DNA of 64,000 bases, taken from NCBI RefSeq assembly GCF_000018685.1, contig NC_010001.1, forward strand, positions 1,504,001 to 1,568,000, in the 5' to 3' direction. The position numbers and the translations under genes were made by a program. This DNA is from Lachnoclostridium phytofermentans ISDg. GTDB taxonomy: Bacteria > Bacillota > Clostridia > Lachnospirales > Lachnospiraceae. Within the stretch, counting starts at the first letter, position 1, and every line of letters begins with the position of its first letter. Below the pieces are notes generated by a model. The model was given only the letters and a program-made list of their open reading frames with translations, was not told where the DNA came from and ran no database searches. This document shows positions 8,275-16,249 of this stretch, one piece after another.

Positions 8275-8377
8275 AAGTCGGGTTAAAAGAATATGATATC
8301 CTCCTTGCATGAAACAGTTTTTATTATTTAAACTGTCTTATAAAAGGGAGCTTATCAAACTATATCCCGACTTCTCT
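8275..8377 (+). terminator. Long nested hairpin after the feo operon
   Basis: Three nested stems: outer AAGTCGGG (8275-8282) / CCCGACTT (8366-8373), middle CTCCT / GGGAG around 8301-8350, inner AAACAGTTT / AAACTGT around 8312-8336. It is followed only by CTCTTTAAT, a weak T tract, so it may act as the operon end, a processing site or a structured RNA. It is about 100 bases long, unusual for a simple terminator. Confidence 0.5.
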
Positions 8378-8421
8378 TTAATACATGCCAAGAAGAATTA
8401 GTAAATCGTATTTTTGTTTCC

Positions 8422-8589
8422 TTATCGATAATAACCACAATCCTTACAGTTTCGAATTGAGTTCATGTTTCTAGTCGCACATTTAGGACAAATCCAAAAA
8501 TCTACTTTTTTTATCTCTGTTTCTAGTTCTTTTGACTCGTTTTCTGCATTAAGAGCATTCACTTTTTTTGTTTTTTTAAATAATCCCAT
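8422..8589 (-). CDS. Small zinc-ribbon protein
   Basis: 55 residues. The ATG at 8589 is seven bases after GGGAGG; further upstream starts lack a site. The N-terminus is short and basic (M-G-L-F-K-K-T-K-K), the middle acidic, and the C-terminus has C-P-K-C ... C-K-D-C, a compact four-Cys zinc ribbon. Such proteins bind Zn and often nucleic acid or protein; no specific role can be given. Convergent with the feo operon. Confidence 0.75.
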   Translation of the reverse strand: MGLFKKTKKVNALNAENESKELETEIKKVDFWICPKCATRNMNSIRNCKDCGYYR

Positions 8590-8661
8590 GACATTACCTC
8601 CCACAATAGGAAAATTTATGTTACTATTATTCCTATATAGTATATTTTGGTACAAGTAATT

Positions 8662-8680
8662 GTATGACTAATGGTCATAC
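8662..8680. promoter_or_regulatory. 7-bp inverted repeat between divergent genes
   Basis: GTATGAC (8662-8668) and GTCATAC (8674-8680) with a five-base centre lie between the minus-strand zinc-ribbon gene and the plus-strand peptidase gene. Symmetric enough for a dimeric repressor site; no regulator is known. Confidence 0.3.
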
Positions 8681-8877
8681 TTTACCTGCGTCCTAACATG
8701 AATACCTTACCAAGGAGGAAAGAAGCATATATTATAAAACTATGTCGATTTAAAATTTTCATGTTACAGAAACGTTATGAAGCTGCCATATTTTTAACAA
8801 AGATTGAACCTAGACTTAAGAAGAATAAGACGAGCAATATGTTGTTTGCTCGTAATTAGGAAGGAAGTAAGTATCAA

Positions 8878-10881
8878 ATGAGCAAGAAATGTACCAGAGA
8901 GGTTATTACTAAGAGAGAAAATAAGCAATACACCAGCATAAAATTCATCAAAGGGCTAAGTTTCTTATTAGTTGTAGCGATTCTTGGGAGCAATATAGCT
9001 CCAAGTATAGTAATAGCTAAGACTACGGAAGACACTACATTTGAATTTCAAGAAGAGAGCATGCCAGACGATATCAATACGCAAGGCGATCTTAATATAG
9101 ATGCTGATACGTTAAAAAAGTTCGGTGAGAAAATAGACTATTTAAAAATGTCAAAGAAAGCAACAATCTCAACAGAGAATAAGGCAATGTTAGTTGATAT
9201 GACGGCGAGTGAATTATTAGGAGGGTCCTTTTTATCCAGTCGTTCCAATTTTAGTGGGTTTAATGACTTGATGTTTATCTTGACTACATTAAGGGAAGCT
9301 CCTCTAACAGATATTGTAACGGTAAGTAAGCGAGCTGCTTCATTAAAGGGAGAAAATATATTCGGATTCAAAGAAGGAGATAAGATTTCTCTCAATGATT
9401 TACTTCTATGTTTTTATTTCACGGGAAGTGAAGATGCTAGGTTAGCTATCGTTGATCATATTGCTGGTAATGATACCACATTTATTGCTATGATGAATTC
9501 TGTTGCTCGAAATATCGGATTAATTAACACGAATTACTCTAACATAAATGGCGATTATAATAAAAGTCAGAGAACAATGTTATATGATATCTATTCCATT
9601 GTTTACGAATTATTCAATGAAGATTTTATGAAAGAGGTTTTAACAGAAAATAAGCTTTTTATTACATATGAAAATAGTAATGGTAATACAGTAAAAAAAG
9701 CTTGCGTTAATCAGAGTATGATAGATGCTAATAGTGTTGCAGTACCTGAGAACATGAAAATAGTTATAGCATTTACAAGAAACTGCAAAATACTAGGTAA
9801 TGGGCAAATCGTATTAGTGGAAGGAGAAGATGGCCATTTTTATCTCTCTATCTTAATGGAGGTAGATAAGAGAAGGGATATCGGAAAGGAATCGGGTAGA
9901 ATATTAGAGATAGTTAATGGTAAAGAGTATTTTGATGAAAAAATACCAACGCCTACGCCGACACCAACGAAGAAACCGGAACCAACACCAAAGCCAACAG
10001 TTACCCCGAAGCCAACACCAAAACCAACAGCGATTCCGACTCCTACACCAATTGCATATAAAGCTAAAATTCCTACCCAAAGCAACAATGCACGTTATCA
10101 GTTCCTTATGAATACAAATTATAAAGCGTATACTATTTATGATGCGCCTGTAGGATTTCGGTCTGCAACGGAAGCAGCCAAGAACATGAAGGTAATAACG
10201 GTTCCGGTCTGGAAGATGGATGTGGCAGGAAAGAAGTATCCCTCAACAATGAAACTATCAATCCATAAGAAACTTGCGGATGGAGTTTCTAGCATCTTTA
10301 AAGAAATTTATGATTTACCAATGAAATTTCCGGTTAAGACAATGCTGGGATTTAGTTATCGTAAGGTTGGAGGGGTAGGACTTAGTCAATCTACTTTACT
10401 ATCCATCCATTCGTTTGGCGCTGCAATTGATATAAATCCAGGAGATTATGACAATGACTATTTCCTTGGAAAAGGAAATGACTTAAGAAACAGATCAAAT
10501 CCATATTGCATTCCAGACGAAGTGATTGAGATATTTGCAAGCTACGGTTGGTTCTGGGGTGGTGATTTTGAAATTAGTGCAGATACCATGCATTTTCAAT
10601 ATCTAGGATTAGAATTCTTGTCGTATCAGGGAAAGAACCCATTTCGAGAATTAAAATATAAAGATGGAACTGTTATGAGTGGTATTGATGTTAAGAACTT
10701 ACAGCAACGTTTAAATCGTCTTGGATATAAGGTGACTGTCGACGGCACCTATGGAAAGAATACAGAAACAGTTATAAAGAAGTTTCAAAAGGATAATAAA
10801 TTAAAAGAAACAGGAGTAGTAAATTATTCTACTTGGGAAAAATTAATCAATTTAACACATTATATGGGATATGTATTTTAA
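8878..10881 (+). CDS. Membrane-anchored peptidoglycan peptidase: degenerate S11 + M15 + PG-binding domain
   Basis: 667 residues. After about 24 cytoplasmic residues a hydrophobic segment (25-47) anchors or exports it. Residues ~60-345 resemble a D-Ala-D-Ala carboxypeptidase of family S11 (A-x-x-D-H-I-A-G-x-x-x-x-F-I-x-x-M-N pattern), but the SxxK nucleophile motif is not found and SxN reads G-S-E-D, so this part is probably inactive. A Pro/Thr-rich linker (~356-393) follows. The M15 domain has S-x-H-x-x-G-x-A-x-D (His511, Asp518) and a T-M-H-F motif (His572), a full zinc ligand set for a VanY/M15_4-type D,D-peptidase. Residues ~605-660 are a PG_binding_1 module. It likely trims stem peptides at the wall. 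Strong terminator downstream. Confidence 0.85.
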   Translation: MSKKCTREVITKRENKQYTSIKFIKGLSFLLVVAILGSNIAPSIVIAKTTEDTTFEFQEESMPDDINTQGDLNIDADTLKKFGEKIDYLKMSKKATISTENKAMLVDMTASELLGGSFLSSRSNFSGFNDLMFILTTLREAPLTDIVTVSKRAASLKGENIFGFKEGDKISLNDLLLCFYFTGSEDARLAIVDHIAGNDTTFIAMMNSVARNIGLINTNYSNINGDYNKSQRTMLYDIYSIVYELFNEDFMKEVLTENKLFITYENSNGNTVKKACVNQSMIDANSVAVPENMKIVIAFTRNCKILGNGQIVLVEGEDGHFYLSILMEVDKRRDIGKESGRILEIVNGKEYFDEKIPTPTPTPTKKPEPTPKPTVTPKPTPKPTAIPTPTPIAYKAKIPTQSNNARYQFLMNTNYKAYTIYDAPVGFRSATEAAKNMKVITVPVWKMDVAGKKYPSTMKLSIHKKLADGVSSIFKEIYDLPMKFPVKTMLGFSYRKVGGVGLSQSTLLSIHSFGAAIDINPGDYDNDYFLGKGNDLRNRSNPYCIPDEVIEIFASYGWFWGGDFEISADTMHFQYLGLEFLSYQGKNPFRELKYKDGTVMSGIDVKNLQQRLNRLGYKVTVDGTYGKNTETVIKKFQKDNKLKETGVVNYSTWEKLINLTHYMGYVF

Positions 10882-10923
10882 CCTTATCATATCTGCTTTA
10901 ACAAGTTTTTTTATGTGTTTCAT

Positions 10924-10959
10924 GCCAGGCATGGCTATTAGTCGTGCCTGGCTTTTTTT
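10924..10959 (+). terminator. Intrinsic terminator
   Basis: GCCAGGCA (10924-10931) / TGCCTGGC (10945-10952) followed by seven T. Closes the peptidase transcript and separates it from the capsule operon. Confidence 0.92.
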
Positions 10960-11104
10960 ATATAAAGTAAGAATACTATTATTTATAATCCTAACATATA
11001 TTGTGTAAAGAATGAGTGTCCCAATAAAAAACGTGACTTTTCAGGAGGTATATTTGACACAATAGTAACTATTTTATTTTTATCATCTAAAGGAGATATA
11101 GAAA

Positions 11105-11992
11105 GTGAATACGAGGCTTAAGGAAGTTATTTTAGCACCTATGAACTTATTATATAGAATTAAACCTGAATTATGTTTAAAGATTTTATATCGCTTGAAG
11201 ACTGGTAGAAAGTTAAATTTAAATAACCCAAGAGTATATTCTGAAAAAGTACAGTGGCTTAAACTAAATTATAAAAATAAACTTTTACCGATATGTGCAG
11301 ATAAATATACAGTAAGACAATATGTAAAAAAATGTGGCCTCGAAAGTATACTTGTAAAATTATTATGGGAAGGGTATAACCCGAATGATATACCATTTGA
11401 TGACCTACCACAGAAATTTGTAATTAAAGTAACCCATGGATGTGGGTGGAATATTATTTGTAAAAATAAAAATCAATTGAATGTTCCAAAAACAATTAAA
11501 AAATTAATACGGTGGCTAAAAACAAAGTATCTTCCTTGCTATGGTGAATGGTTTTATGGAGTTATAAAACCAAGAATTATTATAGAAGAATATCTCGATA
11601 ACGGAACTGGGAAAGTGCCTATCGATTATAAGATATTTTGTTTTCATGGAGAACCCAAATATATTGCAGCACATGTTGATAGATTCATTAATCATAGAAG
11701 AAAAATGTATGATATAGAATGGAATCCATTTCCCATTACTGCCAGATATGTTGATCCTAATGTACATGTAGAAAAACCAAAGGAACTAGATAAACTTTTA
11801 GGGTATGCCAGAATACTATCAAAAGAATTTATACATGTGAGAGTAGATTTCTATATAGTGAAATCTAAAATATATTTCGGTGAATTAACTTTCGCTGATG
11901 AGGCTGGGTTTGGGACCATTTCTCCCAAAGAAATGGAGAAAAAGATAAGCAGCTGGATTAAACTGCCTTTACATCAAGAAGGGTATTCTTAG
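11105..11992 (+). CDS. TupA-like ATP-grasp protein (copy 1)
   Basis: 295 residues from a GTG after AAAGGAG. N-P-R-V-Y-S-E-K-V-Q-W-L-K, a D-K-Y-x-V-R-x-Y-V sequence, Q-K-F-V-I-K-x-T-H-G and the late D-Y-K-I-F-C-F-H-G / H-V-R-V-D-F-Y / Y-F-G-E-L-T-F motifs are those of the TupA-like ATP-grasp family (teichuronopeptide biosynthesis). ATP-grasp enzymes make amide or ester bonds through acyl-phosphates, so a role joining an amino acid or peptide to a uronic-acid polymer is likely. About 60 percent identical by eye to the next gene. First gene of the capsule operon. Confidence 0.85.
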   Translation: MNTRLKEVILAPMNLLYRIKPELCLKILYRLKTGRKLNLNNPRVYSEKVQWLKLNYKNKLLPICADKYTVRQYVKKCGLESILVKLLWEGYNPNDIPFDDLPQKFVIKVTHGCGWNIICKNKNQLNVPKTIKKLIRWLKTKYLPCYGEWFYGVIKPRIIIEEYLDNGTGKVPIDYKIFCFHGEPKYIAAHVDRFINHRRKMYDIEWNPFPITARYVDPNVHVEKPKELDKLLGYARILSKEFIHVRVDFYIVKSKIYFGELTFADEAGFGTISPKEMEKKISSWIKLPLHQEGYS

Positions 11993-12054
11993 AATAATGA
12001 TGGAAAGTTTAAATAATAAAAGACATTTTATATTAGCATAAGGAGATATATAAC

Positions 12055-12924
12055 ATGAATAAGAGTGTAAAGAAATTTATTTTAGCACCAATGAACTTAT
12101 TATATAAAATTAACCCGGAATTAGATCTTAAAATCTTATATCGATTGAGAATCCATAGAAAGTTAAATTTAGAAAACCCAAAGACGTATACGGAAAAACT
12201 TCAATGGATTAAGCTTTATTATAAAAATAAATTACTACCAATATGTGTAGATAAATATGAAGTAAGACAATTTGTAAAAAAATGTGGTTGTGAAAATATA
12301 CTTACAAAATTACTTTGGGAAGGGTATAACCCACAGGATATTCCATTTGAAGATCTACCGCAAAAATTTGTAATTAAAGTTACACATGGAAGCGGAATGA
12401 ACATTATTTGTAAGAATAAAAATGATTTAAATATTCCGAAAACAATTAGAACATTAAAGCGAAGGTTAAAAGAAAAGTATTTTCCATGCTATGGGGAATG
12501 GTTTTATGGAGTCATAAGGCCAAGGATTATAATAGAAGAATTTCTTGATGATGGAAAAGGTTACTCTCCGATGGATTATAAAATATATTGCTTTCATGGG
12601 CAGCCAAAATGTATCATAGCACATGTTGACAGATTTACGAATCATCGAAGTCATATGTATGATCTGGAATGGAACTCCATTGAGAATATATCGACGAAAG
12701 AAATAGATCCCAATCTAACTGTAGAAAAACCAAAGGAATTAGATCAATTATTAGAGTATGCAAGAATTTTATCTAAAGATTTTATGCATGTTAGAGTGGA
12801 TTTATATAGTTTGAATTCTAAAATATACTTTGGCGAATTAACTTTTACTAGTGACTCTGGATTTATGACTATTAGCCCAATAGAAACAGATGAAGAAATA
12901 GGAAGCTGGATTGTGCTACCGTAA
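12055..12924 (+). CDS. TupA-like ATP-grasp protein (copy 2)
   Basis: 289 residues, ATG after AAGGAG. A clear tandem paralogue of the gene before it: the same L-A-P-M-N-L-L-Y start, Y-T-E-K-L-Q-W-I-K, V-T-H-G-S-G-M-N-I-I and M-D-Y-K-I-Y-C-F-H-G, ending in G-S-W-I. Copy 1 has G-C-G where this copy has G-S-G in the loop after T-H-G, a likely nucleotide-contact difference, so acceptor or amino-acid specificity may differ. Same inferred role as an amide ligase acting on the polysaccharide. Confidence 0.85.
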   Translation: MNKSVKKFILAPMNLLYKINPELDLKILYRLRIHRKLNLENPKTYTEKLQWIKLYYKNKLLPICVDKYEVRQFVKKCGCENILTKLLWEGYNPQDIPFEDLPQKFVIKVTHGSGMNIICKNKNDLNIPKTIRTLKRRLKEKYFPCYGEWFYGVIRPRIIIEEFLDDGKGYSPMDYKIYCFHGQPKCIIAHVDRFTNHRSHMYDLEWNSIENISTKEIDPNLTVEKPKELDQLLEYARILSKDFMHVRVDLYSLNSKIYFGELTFTSDSGFMTISPIETDEEIGSWIVLP

Positions 12925-13015
12925 GTCTAACTTTCTAATTTATTAACTGTTAATAGTAACAATTCGACAACTCATCAATATAATAAACAATCTATTTAAA
13001 AATGAGGTGTTTTTA

Positions 13016-13669
13016 TTGAACAAACATAATATGCTTTCTTGCATAACAATATTTGTATTACTAATTATTGCTTGTATAGTAATAACTATTAAATTTAGTT
13101 TATTAAATAATGCTGATAAAATAACAGAAGAATATACCAGCAAAGTACATATAGAGGATGATAATTTGAATGAAACCGAAAATGCTATTTTAAATATACT
13201 TATTGATACTGCTTCTACATCAAATATTCAATCAACTACTTTAAGTGAAACATATTATACCTATTTAAAAAGTTATCTTGAAAGCACAAAAGTGCAATTA
13301 GAACCAGAAACTTTATATCAACTAGAAGATAACATGAAAGACATAACTGCAATTATAAGTTTAGAAAAAGTAAGTAATATTAAAAGCATGTCACTAGATT
13401 CTAGAGAAATAGTATTAAGTATAACAAAACAAATATATAAAACTTGCGGATTAAAGATAGTATTTAATCTACAAGGGGATATACAAAAGATATCTGATAT
13501 CAATGGAAATTATTTAGACTTAGGCGAAAGTTTATTTGAACAGGAGTTTTTTGATTTTCCTATATTTTTATCTGTACTATTTGTAGTGCTTTTCTTATTT
13601 CATATATGTTTACGCATTGCAAAGAAAAATCAATTATTTATAAAGGAAGAGAGATATGAACTTCATTAA
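13016..13669 (+). CDS. Two-pass membrane protein of the capsule operon, unknown
   Basis: 217 residues using the TTG at 13016, six bases after TGAGGTG; an upstream GTG at 13007 lies inside that site. One membrane helix at each end (about residues 6-28 and 185-207) with a ~150-residue predicted outside domain, a topology like Wzz/CpsC chain-length proteins, but I see no Wzz signature (no Pro-rich motif before the second helix). It overlaps the next gene by 14 bases. Could be a chain-length or assembly factor; not recognised. Confidence 0.65.
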   Translation: MNKHNMLSCITIFVLLIIACIVITIKFSLLNNADKITEEYTSKVHIEDDNLNETENAILNILIDTASTSNIQSTTLSETYYTYLKSYLESTKVQLEPETLYQLEDNMKDITAIISLEKVSNIKSMSLDSREIVLSITKQIYKTCGLKIVFNLQGDIQKISDINGNYLDLGESLFEQEFFDFPIFLSVLFVVLFLFHICLRIAKKNQLFIKEERYELH

Positions 13670-15074
13670 AAAAAATGCCCCTAATAAATATCTGCTAGCA
13701 GTAGATTTATGCTGCATTTTATTATCTTTCTTTTTTACAACATGGATACGTTATGGAGGAATAACTAGATATTGGGTTAGAAATATGTATGGAATTGCAT
13801 TTATCTTTATTCTCCTTTTATATATAGCAATCTACTATGCTTATGATACCTATAGTAGAATTTTTAAGCGTGGATTCCTAGAGGAATTAATTTCGATTAT
13901 TAAAATAAACTGCTTGCTTGCAGTAACTCTTACTTTCTCAATGTTTGTCTTCCAGGAAGGAACAGCATATTCGAGATTATTTTTCTTGACTTTTTTTACA
14001 CTTAATATATTAATAAATTATTTAGCCAGATTGTATTTTAAGTTTTTTTTACTTGCTGTTTATAAAAAGAGTGGCTCTAGCAGTAAGCTTATGATAATAA
14101 CAACTTTAGATAAAGCAAAAGAAGTTTTAGATAGAATTAGAAAAGAAAATGACTGGGAGTATCAAGTTACATACTTAACTATAGTGGACAGGCAATTAAT
14201 TGGAGACTGGATTGAAGAAATACCTGTTAAGGCAAATTTAGTTAATATGTATGAAGTAGCAAGACAAGAGGTAGTGGATGAAGTATTTATATATCTTCCT
14301 AATGACTCCTCTTTATCTATTGATTTAGATGAGACAATACTTGAATTTGTTAATATGGGAGTGACGGTTAACTTAAGTATTAATGCATTTGGATTAAAGG
14401 TACGTGAGAAAATAGTTCGTGAAATAAGTGGGTACTATGCACTGAGTTTTAGTACACGTTTATTAAAGGAATCCCAAAAACACTTGAAAAGGGTTATGGA
14501 TGTTGCAGGAGGAATTGTAGGATGTATATTAACATTAGTATTGATTGTGTTCCTAGCCCCAGCTATTAAATTAGAATCACCAGGACCAATTTTCTTTTCA
14601 CAAGTGCGAGTAGGTAAAAACGGAAGACGTTTTAAAATATATAAATTTCGTTCCATGGATTTAGATGCAGAAAAGCGCAAGGAAGAATTGATGAATCAAA
14701 ATGAAATGGAAGGCTTTATGTTTAAAATGAAAGACGATCCGAGATTAACAAAAGTAGGTAAGTTTATGCGAAAAACAAGTCTTGATGAGTTTCCACAGTT
14801 CTTTAACATCTTAAAAGGAGATATGAGTTTAGTGGGAACCAGGCCGCCTACAGAAGATGAGTTCCTTAGGTATGAAGGGAGGCATAAGAGGAGGCTAGCT
14901 CTTAAATGTGGATTGACTGGGTTATGGCAGGTTAGTGGAAGAAGTGATATTCAGGATTTTGAAGAAGTGGTTAAGTTGGATCTGGAATATATCGATAACT
15001 GGTCATTTAAGTTGGATATAAAGATATTATTAAAAACAGTGGTAGTTGTATTATTTGGAAAGGGATCTAGATAA
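13656..15074 (+). CDS. Polyprenyl glycosylphosphotransferase (WbaP/TagO-independent initiating enzyme)
   Basis: 472 residues. The N-terminal half has about four membrane helices and a CoA-binding-like domain; from about residue 270 comes the bacterial sugar-transferase catalytic domain: R-V-M-D-V-x-G-G, P-x-x-K-L-E-S-P-G-P-I-F-F, K-F-R-S-M, D-P-R-L-T-K-V-G-x-x-x-R-K-T-S-L-D-E-F-P-Q, G-D-M-S-L-V-G-x-R-P and G-L-T-G-L-W-Q-V-S-G-R. It transfers a hexose-1-phosphate from a UDP-sugar to undecaprenyl phosphate and starts the repeat unit. ATG after AAGGAAGAGAG. Its last ~41 bases are followed by a diverged copy (15075-15115). Confidence 0.93.
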   Translation: MNFIKKNAPNKYLLAVDLCCILLSFFFTTWIRYGGITRYWVRNMYGIAFIFILLLYIAIYYAYDTYSRIFKRGFLEELISIIKINCLLAVTLTFSMFVFQEGTAYSRLFFLTFFTLNILINYLARLYFKFFLLAVYKKSGSSSKLMIITTLDKAKEVLDRIRKENDWEYQVTYLTIVDRQLIGDWIEEIPVKANLVNMYEVARQEVVDEVFIYLPNDSSLSIDLDETILEFVNMGVTVNLSINAFGLKVREKIVREISGYYALSFSTRLLKESQKHLKRVMDVAGGIVGCILTLVLIVFLAPAIKLESPGPIFFSQVRVGKNGRRFKIYKFRSMDLDAEKRKEELMNQNEMEGFMFKMKDDPRLTKVGKFMRKTSLDEFPQFFNILKGDMSLVGTRPPTEDEFLRYEGRHKRRLALKCGLTGLWQVSGRSDIQDFEEVVKLDLEYIDNWSFKLDIKILLKTVVVVLFGKGSR

Positions 15075-15115
15075 GAAACAGTAGTAACTGCATTATTTGG
15101 AGAAGTTCTAGGTAA
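15033..15115 (+). repeat. Diverged tandem copy of the 3' end of the phosphotransferase gene
   Basis: 15033-15074 (the last codons and stop) and 15075-15115 align almost end to end: both hold AAACAGT-n-GTA, ATTATTTGGA and TCTAG-n-TAA in register, with about nine differences. The second copy is untranslated spacer. A small old tandem duplication. Confidence 0.75.
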
Positions 15116-15121
15116 TATACA

Positions 15122-15721
15122 ATGGAATGGGTTATGGAAAGGCTTAAGAGAAATATTTGTTATAGGGTCATAATTGAAAGGAGTTGTCATATAGTTAATA
15201 AAATGAAAAGAAAATTAGAAAAGGGGAAGAAAAGTATAGAGATAAATAATGAATTTAAAGGTAAACATAATCGTAATCCCAAAATATGCCTCGTATCTTC
15301 CTCAGGAGGACATTGGGAACAGCTTAAAAAGTTGCAGCCACTAATAGATAAATATAGTGGCTTCTTTATTACTGAGAAAACCCAGATTGAGGAAAATGCA
15401 AAGTATTTCATGAAGCAGACTGATTTAAAAGATAAATGGATGCCATTTAAAATGCTTTATAATTCCATTTATGCCTTGTTTATTTGGTTAAAAGAACGCC
15501 CTGACTTTATTATTACTACTGGCACAATGATTGCCTATCCCTTTTACATATTATCTATTATTTTCCATAAAAAATTTATCTTTATCGAAACCTTTGGTAG
15601 GGCTAATATGCCCACTGAAGCAGGAAAAAGAATGGAAAAGCACACTGACTTATTTATTGTTCAATGGGAATCCCAGAAAAAATTTTACAAAAATGCAATC
15701 TACGGGGGGTGTTTGTATTGA
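15122..15721 (+). CDS. Alg14/PssD/Cps14F-type glycosyltransferase membrane subunit
   Basis: 199 residues from ATG 15122; the start is uncertain, as homologues begin near K-I-C-L-V-S-S-S-G-G-H (residue ~54 here) and the best Shine-Dalgarno (AAAGGAG, ~15176) is badly spaced for any ATG. S-S-G-G-H-W-E-Q-L and the later F-I-E-T-F-G-R motif mark the N-terminal half of a split GT-B glycosyltransferase (Alg14 in eukaryotes, PssD or Cps14F in bacteria), which binds the membrane acceptor and recruits the catalytic half, encoded next. The stop overlaps the next start by TTGA. Confidence 0.85.
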   Translation: MEWVMERLKRNICYRVIIERSCHIVNKMKRKLEKGKKSIEINNEFKGKHNRNPKICLVSSSGGHWEQLKKLQPLIDKYSGFFITEKTQIEENAKYFMKQTDLKDKWMPFKMLYNSIYALFIWLKERPDFIITTGTMIAYPFYILSIIFHKKFIFIETFGRANMPTEAGKRMEKHTDLFIVQWESQKKFYKNAIYGGCLY

Positions 15722-16227
15722 TTTTTGTATGCGTAGGTTCTAGAAGCTACCAATTTGACCGCCTATTTGCAAAACTAGATAAATTGTGGGAGGAAGGAAT
15801 TATTAAGGAAGATATTTTTGCTCAAATTGGAGTTTCCTCCTATAAACCAAAACATTTCCAATATAAAGATTTTATAGCGGAAGAAGAATTTATTGATAAA
15901 ATTAATGAGGCTCATATCGTTATTAGTCATGGTGCATCAGGATCTATTATGAAAGCTTTAAATGCAAAGAAGAAGGTTGTTGCAGTAACCAGATTAGAGA
16001 AATATGGCGAGCATATAAATGATCATCAAATACAAATTAACGAAGCTTTTGCGGTAAATAAATACGTACTATCCGTTTACAATATGGAGGAATTAGGTGA
16101 AGCTCTCAAGGCGTATTATGAAGATACGGCTGAAATTGTGCCCTGGGAGAATACAGACCCTATGGCAATAGTTAATTTAATAGATAATTTTATTATAGAA
16201 AATTGGTATTCTGTGAAGAGTTTATAA
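15718..16227 (+). CDS. Alg13/PssE/Cps14G-type glycosyltransferase catalytic subunit
   Basis: 169 residues using the TTG at 15718, seven bases after GGGGGGTG and overlapping the previous stop by four bases; this start gives the family-typical M-I-F-V-C-V-G-S-x-x-x-Q-F-D-R-L. I-S-H-G-A-S-G-S-I-M-x-A-L (residues ~75-90) is the donor-binding loop. It pairs with the product of 15122-15721 to add one sugar, by analogy with Cps14F/G a beta-1,4-linked hexose onto the lipid-linked first sugar. Longer frames upstream would run through the previous gene and lack a site. Confidence 0.87.
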   Translation: MIFVCVGSRSYQFDRLFAKLDKLWEEGIIKEDIFAQIGVSSYKPKHFQYKDFIAEEEFIDKINEAHIVISHGASGSIMKALNAKKKVVAVTRLEKYGEHINDHQIQINEAFAVNKYVLSVYNMEELGEALKAYYEDTAEIVPWENTDPMAIVNLIDNFIIENWYSVKSL

Positions 16228-16249
16228 AATAATTGCAAAGAGGAATAGG

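Noticed and set aside
8671..8859. 62-codon plus-strand frame before the wall peptidase
   Set aside because: No ribosome site at its start codons, overlaps the palindrome and promoter region; composition not convincing.
9840..10111. Open frames opposite and in another frame of the Pro-rich linker
   Set aside because: The Gly/Val-rich and Arg/Gln-rich translations are by-products of the repetitive Pro-Thr codons.
11040..11070. Promoter for the capsule operon (TTGACA near 11055)
   Set aside because: A -35-like TTGACA is present but no -10 lies at 16-18 bases; not listed as a feature.
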